DNA of 64,000 bases. It comes from Oceanivirga miroungae. Its GTDB lineage: Bacteria > Fusobacteriota > Fusobacteriia > Fusobacteriales > Leptotrichiaceae. This document shows, piece by piece, positions 26,213 to 36,148 of the stretch. Each line of letters opens with the position of its first letter. Positions within the stretch are counted from its first letter, which is position 1. The DNA is taken from the NCBI RefSeq assembly GCF_902505095.1, contig NZ_CABWIB010000001.1, positions 434,001 to 498,000 of the forward strand, written 5' to 3'. The notes below the pieces were generated by a model, which saw nothing but the letters and a program-made list of their open reading frames with translations, did not search any database and was not told the origin of the DNA. A program made the position numbers and the translations under genes.

Positions 26213-27625
26213 ATGTCAGAAAAGAAAAAAAGAACCTATGTTGAAGATATAGAACGTGGGGTTTACGATATAAAAGATGAGGTACGTGCAAAATTTAGTA
26301 CAGGCTATGGAGTAAATGAAGAGGTTGTAAAAAAAATATCTGATAGAAAAAATGAACCAAGTTGGATGTTAGAATTAAGACTAAAAGGATTAGAAGAATT
26401 TAATAAAAGACCTATGCCTATGTGGAGTGCAGACTTATCAAAATTAGATATAAATGAAATAATAAGTTATCTAGAACCAGATGCAAATGAATCAGATAAC
26501 TGGGAAGATGTACCAGCATATATTAAAAATACATTTGATAGATTAGGTATACCAGAAGCTGAGAAAAAAACATTAGGTGGAGTGGGTGCTCAGTATGACT
26601 CAAATGTTGTTTATCATAAATTAAATGAAGAATTAGAAGCTCAAGGTATCATATATTTAGATATAGAAACAGCACTTAAAAAATATCCAGAAATTGTAAA
26701 AAAATATTTTATGAAATTAATTCCAATTAATGACCATAAATTCTCTGCACTTCATGCTGCAGTTTGGTCTGGTGGAACATTTTTATACATACCAAAAGGT
26801 GTAAAAGTAGAAAAACCTATACAATCATATTTTAGACTAAATGCACCAGAAGCAGGACAATATGAACACACAATAATAATAGTAGAAGATGATGCTGATG
26901 TACACTTTATAGAAGGTTGTTCAGCTCCAAAATATCAAAAAAATACAATACATGCAGGAGCTGTTGAACTATACGTAGGGAAAAGAGCAAGACTTCGTTA
27001 TTCATCAATAGAAAACTGGTCAAAAAATATGTATAACTTAAATACAAAAAGAGCAGAAGTAGATGAAGATGGGGTTATAGAATGGATTTCAGGATCATTT
27101 GGATCTAAGGTATCTATGCTATATCCTATGAGTATACTAAAAGGTGAAAGATCTCGTTCAGAATATACTGGGGTATCTTTCGCAGGAAAAGGTCAGTATA
27201 TAGATAGTGGTTGTAAAGTATTACACGCAGCTTCTTATACAAGTTCTAAAGTAAACTCTAAATCAATCTCAAAAGATGGAGGTTGGTGTAATTATAGAAG
27301 TTTACTTAAGGTATTACCTGGTGTTAAAAGAGTAAAAGCAACAGCAGAGTGTGAATCACTAATGTTAGATGATATGAGTAAATCTGATACTATACCTACA
27401 ATAGTAGTTAATACAGATGATATAGATATAGGACACGAAGCAAGTATAGGAAGAATAAGCGATGATGCTATATTTTATCTAATGCAAAGAGGTCTTACAG
27501 CAGACGAGGCAAAGGCTATGATAATAAGAGGATTTGTTGAACCTATAACAAAAGAACTTCCATTAGAATATGCAGTAGAGCTTAATAGACTTATAGAAAT
27601 TGAATTAGAGGGGACAATAGGATAA
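26213..27625 (+). CDS. sufB: Fe-S cluster assembly protein SufB
   Basis: 470-residue scaffold subunit. SGGTFLYIPKGVKVEKPIQ, EHTIIIVEDDADVHFIEGCSAP and the C-terminal DDIDIGHEASIGRISDDAIFYLMQRGL...IIRGFVEP match SufB, including the H-E-A-S motif. It is 9 bp after sufC, and sufD's ATG overlaps its stop. Partner of SufD and SufC in the SufBC2D complex. Confidence 0.98.
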   Translation: MSEKKKRTYVEDIERGVYDIKDEVRAKFSTGYGVNEEVVKKISDRKNEPSWMLELRLKGLEEFNKRPMPMWSADLSKLDINEIISYLEPDANESDNWEDVPAYIKNTFDRLGIPEAEKKTLGGVGAQYDSNVVYHKLNEELEAQGIIYLDIETALKKYPEIVKKYFMKLIPINDHKFSALHAAVWSGGTFLYIPKGVKVEKPIQSYFRLNAPEAGQYEHTIIIVEDDADVHFIEGCSAPKYQKNTIHAGAVELYVGKRARLRYSSIENWSKNMYNLNTKRAEVDEDGVIEWISGSFGSKVSMLYPMSILKGERSRSEYTGVSFAGKGQYIDSGCKVLHAASYTSSKVNSKSISKDGGWCNYRSLLKVLPGVKRVKATAECESLMLDDMSKSDTIPTIVVNTDDIDIGHEASIGRISDDAIFYLMQRGLTADEAKAMIIRGFVEPITKELPLEYAVELNRLIEIELEGTIG

Positions 27626-28674
27626 TGAAATATATAGATTTAGAAAAACCATATTTTAAAAGATTAGAATACAAGGTTACAGATACAATTAGTTATAAGG
27701 ATTTTAATACCTCTAATATTAGCTTACAAAATACAAACGAGAATATATCTTTTGTAGATATAGATTTAAATAGACCAGAAAAATATAGAGGTCTAGGGGA
27801 ATATTTTGAAATTGAAAATAAAGAATTACTAAACCATTCAATAGGTATAAATATAAAAAAAGAAAATGAAAAAATGATAATATTAAAATATGATTTTGAT
27901 AAATTAAATGATACCTTAATAAATGGGATAAATATAAATTTAGAAGAAAATGCAAAAGCTAAAATTTTAGTGTATTATTATTCAAAAACAGATGAATCTG
28001 CCTTTTACCACAATGGATATATTAAAGTAAATGCAGGTAAAAATTCTAATTTAGAGTTAATAACATTACAAAATTTAAATTCTTTATCTAAAAACTTTAC
28101 AGAAACAGACTTTTTATTAGACGATAATGCTAATGTAGAATATTATGATTTAGAATTAGGAAGTAGTGTAAACTTAGTTGCATCTAAAACAAGATTATTA
28201 GGAGATAATGCAACTATGCTATATATACCTGCATATTTAGTAGATAAAGATAAAAAAGCAGACTTTGAATACTCTTTATTATTCCATGGTAAAAAAGGAA
28301 AAGGGGATATAGAAGCAAGAGGTACTACAAAAGATTTTGGTACAAAAGTATTTAGAGGAAATATTTACTTTAATAAAGGCTGCAAAGGTAGTACAGCAAG
28401 TGAGGGAGAATTTTCAATCTTATTAGATGATACAATAAAAATTCACGCTATACCAGCTATGTTATGTGATGAAGATGATGTAGTAGGAGCGCATGCAGCT
28501 TCAGTTGGTAAAGTTGATGAAGAAAGACTATTTTATCTAATGAGTCGTGGTTTTAGTAAAGTAGATGCTAAAAGAATAATAGTTGAGTCTACATTTAGAC
28601 CAATTTTTGAAAAAATAGAAGATGAAAAAATTAAAGAAGATATGTTTTTAGAAATTAAGAATAGGATGAATTAA
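27625..28674 (+). CDS. sufD: Fe-S cluster assembly protein SufD
   Basis: 349-residue SufB paralogue. The beta-helix core is less conserved, but the C-terminus KIHAIPAMLCDEDDVVGAHAASVGKVDEERLFYLMSRGF...IIVESTFRPI is diagnostic. ATG 27625 shares a base with the sufB stop (TAATG). It ends 1 bp before sufS. Confidence 0.95.
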   Translation: MKYIDLEKPYFKRLEYKVTDTISYKDFNTSNISLQNTNENISFVDIDLNRPEKYRGLGEYFEIENKELLNHSIGINIKKENEKMIILKYDFDKLNDTLINGININLEENAKAKILVYYYSKTDESAFYHNGYIKVNAGKNSNLELITLQNLNSLSKNFTETDFLLDDNANVEYYDLELGSSVNLVASKTRLLGDNATMLYIPAYLVDKDKKADFEYSLLFHGKKGKGDIEARGTTKDFGTKVFRGNIYFNKGCKGSTASEGEFSILLDDTIKIHAIPAMLCDEDDVVGAHAASVGKVDEERLFYLMSRGFSKVDAKRIIVESTFRPIFEKIEDEKIKEDMFLEIKNRMN

Positions 28675-28675
28675 A

Positions 28676-29872
28676 ATGAAAAAAGATTTTCCAATTTTTA
28701 AAAATAAAGATATGCACTATTTAGATACAGCAGCAACAAGCCAAAAACCAGATGTAGTTATATCTGATTTAAAAAAATATTATGAAAAATCTAATGCAAA
28801 TGCAGGTAGAGGTAGTCATGAATTATCTATATTATCAAAATCAATAATAGAAGATACAAGAGAAAAAGTAAAAAAATTTGTAAATGCAAGTTCTAATATG
28901 GAACTTGTATTTACTAAAAACTGTACTGAAGCTATAAATTTAGTTGCATATTCTTTTGGTTTAAATTTTTTAGATGAAAATTCAGAAATAATTTTAGCAG
29001 TATCAAACCATCATGCAAATATAGTTCCTTGGCAATTTGTATCAGAAAAAACAAAGGCAAAGCTAAAATATATATACTTAGATAGTGAAGGTAATTTGGA
29101 TATAGATGACTATAAAAAAAAGTTAAATAAAAATACTAAATTAGTAGCCATATCAAGTGTAGTAAATACTACTGGAATAATACAGGATTATGAAACTGTA
29201 ATAAAATTAGCACATGAAAATAACGCATTAGTATTATTAGATGTATCACAAGGAATTACACATTATAAGCAAGATTTTTCTAAATGGAATGCCGATTTTT
29301 ATACATTTTCAGGTCATAAAATGTTTAGTAGTTTCGGTGTTGGTGCATTAGTAGCTAAAAAAGAATTATTAGATAAAATGCCACCATTTTTATTAGGTGG
29401 AGATATGATAGAATATGTAGAAGAACACAAGACTACATATGCTAGTGTACCTACTAAGTTTGAAGGTGGAACAATGGATACAGCTGCTATAAAAAGTTTA
29501 GCTACTGCAATTTCATATATAGAGGAAATTTCATATGAAAAAATAAACGAGATTGAAAAAGATTTAGAAAAAATACTATTAGAAGAATTAGCTAAACTAA
29601 AATTTGTTGAAACTTATTATACTAATAATAAAAATAGAGTAGCAGTAGTAGCATTTAATGTTAAAAATGTACATTCTCATGATGTTTCATATATATTAGA
29701 TCAGTATAAGGTGTTTATAAGATCAGGTAAACACTGTACAGATCCACTACATAAGTTTATGAATATAAATTCAAGCTGTCGTGTAAGTTTTGGAGTGTAT
29801 AATGAAAAAGAAGATATATATAAACTAATTGAAGGTTTAAAAAAAGTTGGGGAGGTGTTTTCACTTGAATAA
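28676..29872 (+). CDS. sufS: Cysteine desulfurase SufS
   Basis: 398-residue PLP enzyme that takes sulfur from cysteine for the Suf scaffold. HYLDTAATSQKP at the N-terminus, NHHANIVPW, VLLDVSQGITH, PLP lysine in TFSGHKMFSSFGVG and the persulfide Cys in RSGKHCTDPLHKF. The sequence around the Cys fits group II (SufS). It overlaps sufU by 8 bp. Confidence 0.97.
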   Translation: MKKDFPIFKNKDMHYLDTAATSQKPDVVISDLKKYYEKSNANAGRGSHELSILSKSIIEDTREKVKKFVNASSNMELVFTKNCTEAINLVAYSFGLNFLDENSEIILAVSNHHANIVPWQFVSEKTKAKLKYIYLDSEGNLDIDDYKKKLNKNTKLVAISSVVNTTGIIQDYETVIKLAHENNALVLLDVSQGITHYKQDFSKWNADFYTFSGHKMFSSFGVGALVAKKELLDKMPPFLLGGDMIEYVEEHKTTYASVPTKFEGGTMDTAAIKSLATAISYIEEISYEKINEIEKDLEKILLEELAKLKFVETYYTNNKNRVAVVAFNVKNVHSHDVSYILDQYKVFIRSGKHCTDPLHKFMNINSSCRVSFGVYNEKEDIYKLIEGLKKVGEVFSLE

Positions 29873-30299
29873 TATAGAAAAACTTTATCAAAAAACAATA
29901 ATGGACTATAATAATAGAACGGATTTAAAAAAAGAACTTAAAAATCCTACTATGACATCAAGAGGACATAACCCAAGTTGTGGTGATGATATATTCATAT
30001 TTTTAGATATAGATGAAGAAAAAAATATAATAAAAGATGCAAGCTTTATAGGTTCAGCTTGTGCTATATCAAGTGCATCAACAGCAATGTTAATAGAAAA
30101 TATTAAAGGAAAATCTATAGATGAAGTAAAAAAAATATTTGATGACTTTTTTAAGATGATAAAAGTTGAGGAATATGAAGGTGACGAAGAAATATTGCAA
30201 GATGCTACCATATTAAAATTTGTAGCTAATATGCCAGCACGTGTGAAATGTGGAACATTAGCTTGGCACACAATATCAGAAATGTTAAAAGAAAAATAA
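29865..30299 (+). CDS. sufU: SufU, zinc-dependent sulfurtransferase partner of SufS
   Basis: 144 residues from TTG 29865, which has a full GGGGAGGTG RBS seven bases upstream; an earlier in-frame TTG at 29847 would contain that RBS. Conserved Cys residues lie in NPSCGDDI, GSACAISSASTAML and RVKCGTLAW, the SufU/IscU pattern; SufU takes the persulfide from SufS. It is the last gene, closed by the hairpin 30311-30338. Confidence 0.95.
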   Translation: MNNIEKLYQKTIMDYNNRTDLKKELKNPTMTSRGHNPSCGDDIFIFLDIDEEKNIIKDASFIGSACAISSASTAMLIENIKGKSIDEVKKIFDDFFKMIKVEEYEGDEEILQDATILKFVANMPARVKCGTLAWHTISEMLKEK

Positions 30300-30310
30300 A
30301 TACTCGAATT

Positions 30311-30338
30311 AAACTTCCATAATGTTATGGAAGTTTTT
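30311..30338 (+). terminator. Terminator of the suf operon
   Basis: AAACTTCCATAA (30311-30322) / TTATGGAAGTTT (30325-30336), effectively a 4-6 nt loop, then TT. Confidence 0.85.
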
Positions 30339-30393
30339 GTTATGGAAAAAAACTAAAATCAGGATAAAATATTAAAAGAATGGAAGTGAAGAT

Positions 30394-32226
30394 ATGTATG
30401 AAGATTTAAAAAAAATATATGACATATTAAAAGATAAAAATTATCATACAGCTAATGAGATTTCAGAAATTTTAAATTTTTCAACTAAGACAATAAGGCA
30501 TAAGATAAAAGAGCTAAAAGAAATTTTAATTGAGTATAATATAACTGTAGAATCAAAAACAAGTTACGGGTATATTCTAAAAGGAGAATTAGTAGATTTT
30601 TCTAAGATAAATACTAAGGAAAATAAAAATAACTTAGATACAGTGAAAAAAAGAATTAGTTTTTTAGCAAATTTACTATTAAATACAAAAGAATATATAA
30701 AAATAGAAGAAATTGCTAAAAAAATGTATGTTAGTAGTAAAACAGTTTCAGTTGATTTAAAAAGATTAGAAAATCAAATGAGATTAAATAACATAGAAGT
30801 TATTAGAAAACCTTATTATGGAATAAAAATAAAAGCAAGTGAGCAAGATATTAGAAACTATTTAATAGAGATATTTGATGATTTAGAAGTTAAAATTGAT
30901 TTAGGTAAAAAAATATATTCATATCTAAATGACAAGAGTATAACAATTTCAGATATTTCTTTTGAAAACTTACTAATATCTATATATGTTTCAGTTAATA
31001 GAATAAAAAAAGCTCATCATATTGAAAATATTGATGTTAAAAAAGATGAGCTATTTTTAGAAAAAAGAAATGTAATAAAAGATTTACTTAAAAAGTTTTT
31101 TAAAGATATTTCTTTTAATGAGTATGATATAGACTACATTACAATAAGATTTTTAACGGCAGTTACACTAAATTATAGTAGTGTTAGAAAAGACATAGAT
31201 GACATAAACGAAATTATAGAAGACATATTATATTACCTAAATTTAACTTTTCAGATAAATTTATATAATAATGAAATGCTATATAAAAATCTATATACTC
31301 ATTTATTATCACTAACAATAAGATTAAGATATGATATAGCAACATCTAATCCATTATTAGAGGAAATAAAGTTAAATATGCCGTTTGAGTATAAAATCTC
31401 AAAATATGTTGCAAAAATATTGGAAGATAAATATGAAAAAAATATAACGGAAGCTGAAATTGGCTATATAGCTGTAATACTTCATGTTGGAATAGAAACT
31501 AATAAGGAAAAAAGTAGTAAAAAGAATATATTAATTGTATGCCCAAGTGGTAGAGGAGTATCAAAATTTTTAATATATACTTATCAAAATCTTTTTTCTG
31601 AATACGTTTCAAATGTTTTATCTTGTGGAGTTAATGAATTAAGACACAAAAACTTAGAAAATATTGATGTTGTTTTTAGCTTAGTTGATATAGATTTTAA
31701 AATAAAAAGGCCAATATACAAGATAAATGCATTTTTAAATAATGAAGATATTAGTAAGATAAAATCAATACTTAGCTCAAATGAAGAAAAAATAGAAAAA
31801 GTTATACCAAAATCTTTATTTACCTACCTAGACGAAAAAAAAGAAAAAGAAGAGATAATAAGACTAATGTGTGATAAATTAGCAAAAATAGAAAATATAC
31901 CAGATAATATGTTAGAGTTAATTTTAGAGCGTGAAAAGTTAGGTATGACAGAGTTAGGGAATGTAATAGCAATACCACATACTATAAAAGTTTTGAATAA
32001 TTTAAACTATATAGGTGTAGTTGTTAGTAAAGAAAAAATAAAATGGCAAAATAATATGGTTAATTTAATACTATTTTTATTCTTAGATAATGCTAATAAT
32101 AACGATTATATATACAGAACTATTACAAAACTAATAGATGATAAAGAGGAAATAGAAAATATTTCTAAAAATAACACATATCAAAAATTTATAAATACAA
32201 TAAAGGGGAAAATATATGACATATGA
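30394..32226 (+). CDS. PRD-containing transcriptional regulator (LicR/MtlR type) of the beta-glucoside PTS
   Basis: 610-residue PTS-controlled regulator. There are two N-terminal helix-turn-helix segments (TANEISEILNFSTKTIRHKIKEL, about 20-42, and KIEEIAKKMYVSSKTVSVDLKRLE). Two PRD-like helical regions with HIENIDVKKDE and IGYIAVILHVGIE follow, then an EIIB-like domain (ILIVCPSGRGVSKFLIYTYQNL) and a C-terminal EIIA-like domain with LGNVIAIPHTIKVL, where His is the expected phosphorylation site. Its last 11 bp overlap the EIIA gene, so it likely activates this operon in response to PTS phosphorylation. Its own promoter is unclear. Confidence 0.92.
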   Translation: MYEDLKKIYDILKDKNYHTANEISEILNFSTKTIRHKIKELKEILIEYNITVESKTSYGYILKGELVDFSKINTKENKNNLDTVKKRISFLANLLLNTKEYIKIEEIAKKMYVSSKTVSVDLKRLENQMRLNNIEVIRKPYYGIKIKASEQDIRNYLIEIFDDLEVKIDLGKKIYSYLNDKSITISDISFENLLISIYVSVNRIKKAHHIENIDVKKDELFLEKRNVIKDLLKKFFKDISFNEYDIDYITIRFLTAVTLNYSSVRKDIDDINEIIEDILYYLNLTFQINLYNNEMLYKNLYTHLLSLTIRLRYDIATSNPLLEEIKLNMPFEYKISKYVAKILEDKYEKNITEAEIGYIAVILHVGIETNKEKSSKKNILIVCPSGRGVSKFLIYTYQNLFSEYVSNVLSCGVNELRHKNLENIDVVFSLVDIDFKIKRPIYKINAFLNNEDISKIKSILSSNEEKIEKVIPKSLFTYLDEKKEKEEIIRLMCDKLAKIENIPDNMLELILEREKLGMTELGNVIAIPHTIKVLNNLNYIGVVVSKEKIKWQNNMVNLILFLFLDNANNNDYIYRTITKLIDDKEEIENISKNNTYQKFINTIKGKIYDI

Positions 32227-32548
32227 TGAATTAAGCGAATTTGCTATGGAAATTATAGCAAACTCAGGTATGGCAAGATCATGCTATATTGAAGCAGTTA
32301 GATTAGCGAAAAATAAAGAATTTGAAAAAGCTAACGAAAAGATAAAAGAGGGTGAGAAATACTATTTTGAAGCTCATGAAGCTCAAAATAAGTTAATATT
32401 TGCAGAAGCTAGCGGTGAGGAAAAGATACAAGTAAATATACTAATAGTGCACGCTCAAGATCATTTAACTATGGCACTTATGACAAAAGATAACTCAAAA
32501 GAGTTTATCGAACTATATAAAGCTTTATATGAAAAAGGGGGAAATTAG
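32216..32548 (+). CDS. celC: PTS lactose/cellobiose-family EIIA
   Basis: 110-residue helical EIIA, close to the usual 100-105. The motif VNILIVHAQDHLTMALMTKDN contains the phosphoryl-accepting His, and GMARSCYIEAVRLAKNKEFEKANEKIKEGEKYYFEAHEAQNKL is the typical N-terminal bundle. It takes phosphate from HPr (798-1052) and passes it to EIIB. The start overlaps the regulator gene; RBS AAAGGGGAAAA. Confidence 0.95.
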   Translation: MTYDELSEFAMEIIANSGMARSCYIEAVRLAKNKEFEKANEKIKEGEKYYFEAHEAQNKLIFAEASGEEKIQVNILIVHAQDHLTMALMTKDNSKEFIELYKALYEKGGN

Positions 32549-32549
32549 A

Positions 32550-32855
32550 ATGAAAAAGATTTTATTGATTTGTACAGCAGGAATGAGCACAAGTTTTTTA
32601 GTTAATAAAATGAAGTCAGAAGCTTCAAATAAAGGTGTTGATGTAGAAATAGAAGCAATACCTGAAGCTAAGGCAAAAGAATTTGTAGGAAATGTTGATG
32701 TTGTTTTATTAGGTCCACAAATACAATATTTATTAAATGACATTAAAGAAATATTCAATGATGGTACACCTGTTGATGTAATAAACATGGTTGACTATGG
32801 AACAATGAACGGTAAAAAAGTTCTAGAAGATGCGTTAGAAAAACTAAATAAATAA
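32550..32855 (+). CDS. celA: PTS cellobiose-family EIIB
   Basis: 101 residues from ATG 32550 (RBS AAGGGGGAAA). An in-frame ATG at 32529 sits before that RBS and inside the EIIA gene, so it is not chosen. KKILLICTAGMSTSFLV holds phosphocysteine Cys8. VDVVLLGPQIQYLLNDIK and VINMVDYGTMNGKKVL are typical of lactose/cellobiose EIIB. Confidence 0.95.
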   Translation: MKKILLICTAGMSTSFLVNKMKSEASNKGVDVEIEAIPEAKAKEFVGNVDVVLLGPQIQYLLNDIKEIFNDGTPVDVINMVDYGTMNGKKVLEDALEKLNK

Positions 32856-32872
32856 AAATATAAGGAGGAATT

Positions 32873-34144
32873 ATGAACGGTTTTATGACATGGTTACAAA
32901 CAAAATTTGTACCAAAAGCTGCAAAAGTATCTAATCAAAGACACTTAGTAGCAATTAGAGATAGCTTTATAGCTATGTTACCAATAACAATGGTAGGTTC
33001 AATAGCAGTATTATTAAACTTTACTATAGTACCAAAATTACCAGCTGCAATAGCAACACCAATTAGATCAGTAAATGGTGTAGTATGGTGGGGATCACTT
33101 GCAATACTTTCAGTAGTATTCGTTATAGCATTAGGATATAACTTAGCAAAAGCATATGGTGTTGATCCATTAGCAGGAGCTTTAATATCATTTGCATCAT
33201 TTTTAGTATTTATTCCACAAAGTGCTACAGTTGGAGAAGTTAGTCAATGGGGACTTATAAATATTAATTACTTTGGAGCAAATGGAATTTTCCCTGCAAT
33301 GGTAATAGGTATGATATCAACAATAATTTATTCTAAACTTATGCTAAATAAGGTTACAATTAAATTACCTGATTCAGTACCACCTGCAGTAAATAAAGCA
33401 TTTGCATCAATCATACCAGGGATTGTTACTATATATATAGCATCAACTATATCATATCTTGTTTCTACTTATACAGGGCAAGCTTTAAATGATTTAATAG
33501 TTAAATATATACAACAACCATTATTAGGATTAAGTCAAGGATTAGTATCAGTAATAATAATTACATTCTTTATTCAATTCTTCTGGTTCTTTGGATTACA
33601 TGGACACAATGTATTAGCTCCAGTTATAGATGGATTATACATGCCAGCTTTACTAGCAAACGTTGAACATATGGCAAAAGGTGGACTTGTTGAAAATTTA
33701 CCATACTTATGGACAAGAGGATCATTTGATGCATATATTCAAATGGGTGGATCTGGAATTACAATAGCACTAATAATTTCAATATTAATCTTTAGTAAAA
33801 GACGTGATCATAGAACAGTTGCTAAATTAGGATTACCTATGGGTATATTTAATATAAATGAACCAATGATATTTGGAATGCCTATAGTATTAAATCCACT
33901 ATATATAATACCATTTGTATTAATACCAGTAATTGGTGTAGTAATAGGATATCTTGCAACAGCTGCAGGTATAGTACCTCCAGTTTATGTACAAGTACCT
34001 TGGATAACACCTCCAGTACTTATGGCATATCTTGCAACAGGTGGAAGTGTAATGGCTGCATTAGTATCACTTATTAACTTAGTAATAGCATTTATAATAT
34101 GGACACCATTTGTAATAATAGCAAATAATATAAAAGAAAATTAA
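32873..34144 (+). CDS. celB: PTS cellobiose-family EIIC permease
   Basis: 423-residue membrane component that translocates and phosphorylates the sugar. About ten hydrophobic segments. NQRHLVAIRDSFIAMLPITMVGS at the N-terminus, FFWFFGLHGHNVLAPVIDG and GIFNINEPMIFGMPIVLNP are the EIIC hallmarks (conserved His and the NEP motif). With a GH1 6-phospho-beta-glucosidase downstream, cellobiose or another beta-glucoside is the likely substrate. RBS TAAGGAGGAATT. Confidence 0.95.
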   Translation: MNGFMTWLQTKFVPKAAKVSNQRHLVAIRDSFIAMLPITMVGSIAVLLNFTIVPKLPAAIATPIRSVNGVVWWGSLAILSVVFVIALGYNLAKAYGVDPLAGALISFASFLVFIPQSATVGEVSQWGLININYFGANGIFPAMVIGMISTIIYSKLMLNKVTIKLPDSVPPAVNKAFASIIPGIVTIYIASTISYLVSTYTGQALNDLIVKYIQQPLLGLSQGLVSVIIITFFIQFFWFFGLHGHNVLAPVIDGLYMPALLANVEHMAKGGLVENLPYLWTRGSFDAYIQMGGSGITIALIISILIFSKRRDHRTVAKLGLPMGIFNINEPMIFGMPIVLNPLYIIPFVLIPVIGVVIGYLATAAGIVPPVYVQVPWITPPVLMAYLATGGSVMAALVSLINLVIAFIIWTPFVIIANNIKEN

Positions 34145-34150
34145 GATAAT

Positions 34151-34169
34151 GGGGACCTAGGTCCCCTTT
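34151..34169 (+). terminator. GC-rich hairpin after EIIC
   Basis: 16-bp palindrome GGGGACCTAGGTCCCC (34151-34166) followed by TTT only. It may be a weak terminator or an mRNA-stabilising hairpin within the operon. Confidence 0.5.
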
Positions 34170-34212
34170 AAAAATATAAAATAAAATGTTAGAATAAAAA
34201 AGAGGTGAAATT

Positions 34213-34356
34213 ATGAAATCTTGGGGACTATTTTTTATAACTTTAGGAAGTTTAGGAATAATAACATACCCTATACATATGCAAAAAATCAATTTAGTTA
34301 TGGCAGCTTTTTTTATTCTAATAGGTATTTATGTATATAGAGGAATGAAAAAATGA
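34213..34356 (+). CDS. 47-residue membrane protein in the PTS operon
   Basis: Short gene with a good RBS (AGAGGTGAAATT) and an ATGA overlap with the next gene, which argues that it is real. The product MKSWGLFFITLGSLGII... has two hydrophobic segments (about 4-18 and 28-42) and ends YRGMKK. I do not recognise it. Small membrane proteins often attend transporters, but a role with EIIC is only suggested by position. Confidence 0.7.
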   Translation: MKSWGLFFITLGSLGIITYPIHMQKINLVMAAFFILIGIYVYRGMKK

Positions 34357-34775
34357 AGATAGAATATATATTAAAAGTTAGTGATGTAGAATTATACGAT
34401 TTTTTTGTTAGTAATCTAAAACTTGATATGAATATTAAAGGCGATTTGTATAAGGGAATGATTATTAAGAAAAAAATTGATAAAAATAGAAAAATTAAAA
34501 TTGAAGTAGTAGAGCTTGATATGAATAAAAAGTATTCGCTAAAATACGATACTAATAGAGGCATAAATATTGTAAGCTATAACATAGAGAAACTAGATGA
34601 GTATAAGACAAAATTAATATATGAGGAAAATTATCAAACAGATTCTGTTTTTAATAAGTCTAATTACTATATCTTAGGAATATTCTATTCTTTCTTTTTT
34701 AAAAGATCTAGAAAAAAAATATTTAAAGAAATAGAAAAATATATAATATCTAAAAGAGGTGAAAAAAATGATTAA
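34353..34775 (+). CDS. DUF3284-type protein
   Basis: 140 residues starting inside the previous gene's stop (ATGA). It has the look of DUF3284 proteins, which accompany beta-glucoside PTS genes: an N-terminal KIEYILKVSDVELYDFFV and a START-like alternation of strands (IKIEVVELDMNKKYSLKYDT; NIVSYNIEKLDEYKTKLIYEENYQ), then a basic tail with a hydrophobic stretch (YYILGIFYSFFFKRSRKK). Function unknown. The 6-phospho-beta-glucosidase start lies inside its 3' end. Confidence 0.75.
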   Translation: MKIEYILKVSDVELYDFFVSNLKLDMNIKGDLYKGMIIKKKIDKNRKIKIEVVELDMNKKYSLKYDTNRGINIVSYNIEKLDEYKTKLIYEENYQTDSVFNKSNYYILGIFYSFFFKRSRKKIFKEIEKYIISKRGEKND

Positions 34776-36147
34776 ATTTCCAAAAGACTTTTACTTTGGA
34801 TCTTCTACAAGTGCTGAACAAAGCGAAGGAAGATTTGAAGGTGATAAAAAAGCATTAACAACTTGGGATAAATTTTATGAAGTAGATAAGTATAAGTTTT
34901 ATGATTTAATAGGGCCTAGTAAGACAAGTTCTGTTTATAGAAGATATAAAGAAGATATAGACTTATACAAAAAAACAGGACATAGTGCATTTAGAACATC
35001 AATTTCATGGGCTAGACTAATTCCTGATGAAAGTGGAATTGTAAATGAAAAAGCAGTTGCTTTTTATAAAGACTATTTCACAAGATTAAAAGAAGAAAAT
35101 ATTGAAGTTATGGTTAATTTATTTCACTTTGACATGCCTTTATACTTAGAAGAAAAATATGGAGGATTTGTAAGTAAAGAAGTTGTGTATAAGTATGTAG
35201 AATATGCAAAAACTTGCTTTAGCCTATTTTCTGATATAGTTAAAATTTGGTTTACCTTTAATGAGCCCATTGTAAGTGTTGAGTGTGGATATTTACTACA
35301 ATATCATTATCCTATGGAAGTAGATGCTAAAAAAGCAACACAAGTTGCATATAACATGCAATTAGCAAGTTCAATGGCAACAAAAGAATTTCATAAAATA
35401 GTAAAAGACGGTAAAATAGGAATTATACTAAATTTAACACCAGCATACCCTAGATCAAATAATAAGTATGATATAAAAGCAGCTAATATTGCAGAACTAT
35501 TTGCAAGTAAATCATTTTTAGATCCAAGCGTTTTAGGTAAGTATCCAGATGAACTTATAAATATATGCAAAAAACATGATATTTTGCCAGAATATACAAA
35601 TGATGAGTTAGAGATTATAGAAAATAATACAGTAGATATTTTAGGTATAAACTATTATCAACCATTAAGAGTATCAGCTAAAGCTAATATGCCAAATCCT
35701 GAAGCAGAATTTATGCCAAGCTACTATTATGACCCATATATTATGCCAGGTAGAAGAATAAATAAATATCGTGGTTGGGAAATATATCCAGAAGGAATAT
35801 ATGATATAGCTATGAATATTAAGAAAAACTATAATAATATTCCATATATAATAAGTGAAAATGGTATGGGTGTAGAAGACGAAAAAAGATTTAAAAAAGA
35901 TGGTATAATACAAGATGATTATAGAATTGAATTTTTCAAAGAACATTTAGAATACTTACACAAGGGTATTAAAGAAGGAAGTAATTGTTTTGGATATCTA
36001 GTTTGGACTGGAATAGATTGTTGGTCATGGCTTAATTCATATAAAAATAGATATGGATTAATCGAATTGGATTTAGAAACTTCTAATAGAATTATTAAAA
36101 AATCAGGATACTGGTTTAATGAATTAAATAAGAATAAAGGATTTTAA
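34768..36147 (+). CDS. GH1 6-phospho-beta-glucosidase
   Basis: 459 residues from ATG 34768, which follows RBS AGAGGTGA; an in-frame GTG at 34759 would be part of that RBS. The GH1 barrel has acid/base Glu166 in WFTFNEP and nucleophile Glu364 in IISENG. FYFGSSTSAEQSEG and FRTSISWARLIP are N-terminal GH1 motifs. It hydrolyses the phosphorylated disaccharide made by the upstream PTS to glucose 6-phosphate and an aglycone or glucose. Cytoplasmic; overlaps DUF3284 by 8 bp and ends 1 bp before manA. Confidence 0.94.
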   Translation: MIKFPKDFYFGSSTSAEQSEGRFEGDKKALTTWDKFYEVDKYKFYDLIGPSKTSSVYRRYKEDIDLYKKTGHSAFRTSISWARLIPDESGIVNEKAVAFYKDYFTRLKEENIEVMVNLFHFDMPLYLEEKYGGFVSKEVVYKYVEYAKTCFSLFSDIVKIWFTFNEPIVSVECGYLLQYHYPMEVDAKKATQVAYNMQLASSMATKEFHKIVKDGKIGIILNLTPAYPRSNNKYDIKAANIAELFASKSFLDPSVLGKYPDELINICKKHDILPEYTNDELEIIENNTVDILGINYYQPLRVSAKANMPNPEAEFMPSYYYDPYIMPGRRINKYRGWEIYPEGIYDIAMNIKKNYNNIPYIISENGMGVEDEKRFKKDGIIQDDYRIEFFKEHLEYLHKGIKEGSNCFGYLVWTGIDCWSWLNSYKNRYGLIELDLETSNRIIKKSGYWFNELNKNKGF

Positions 36148-36148
36148 G

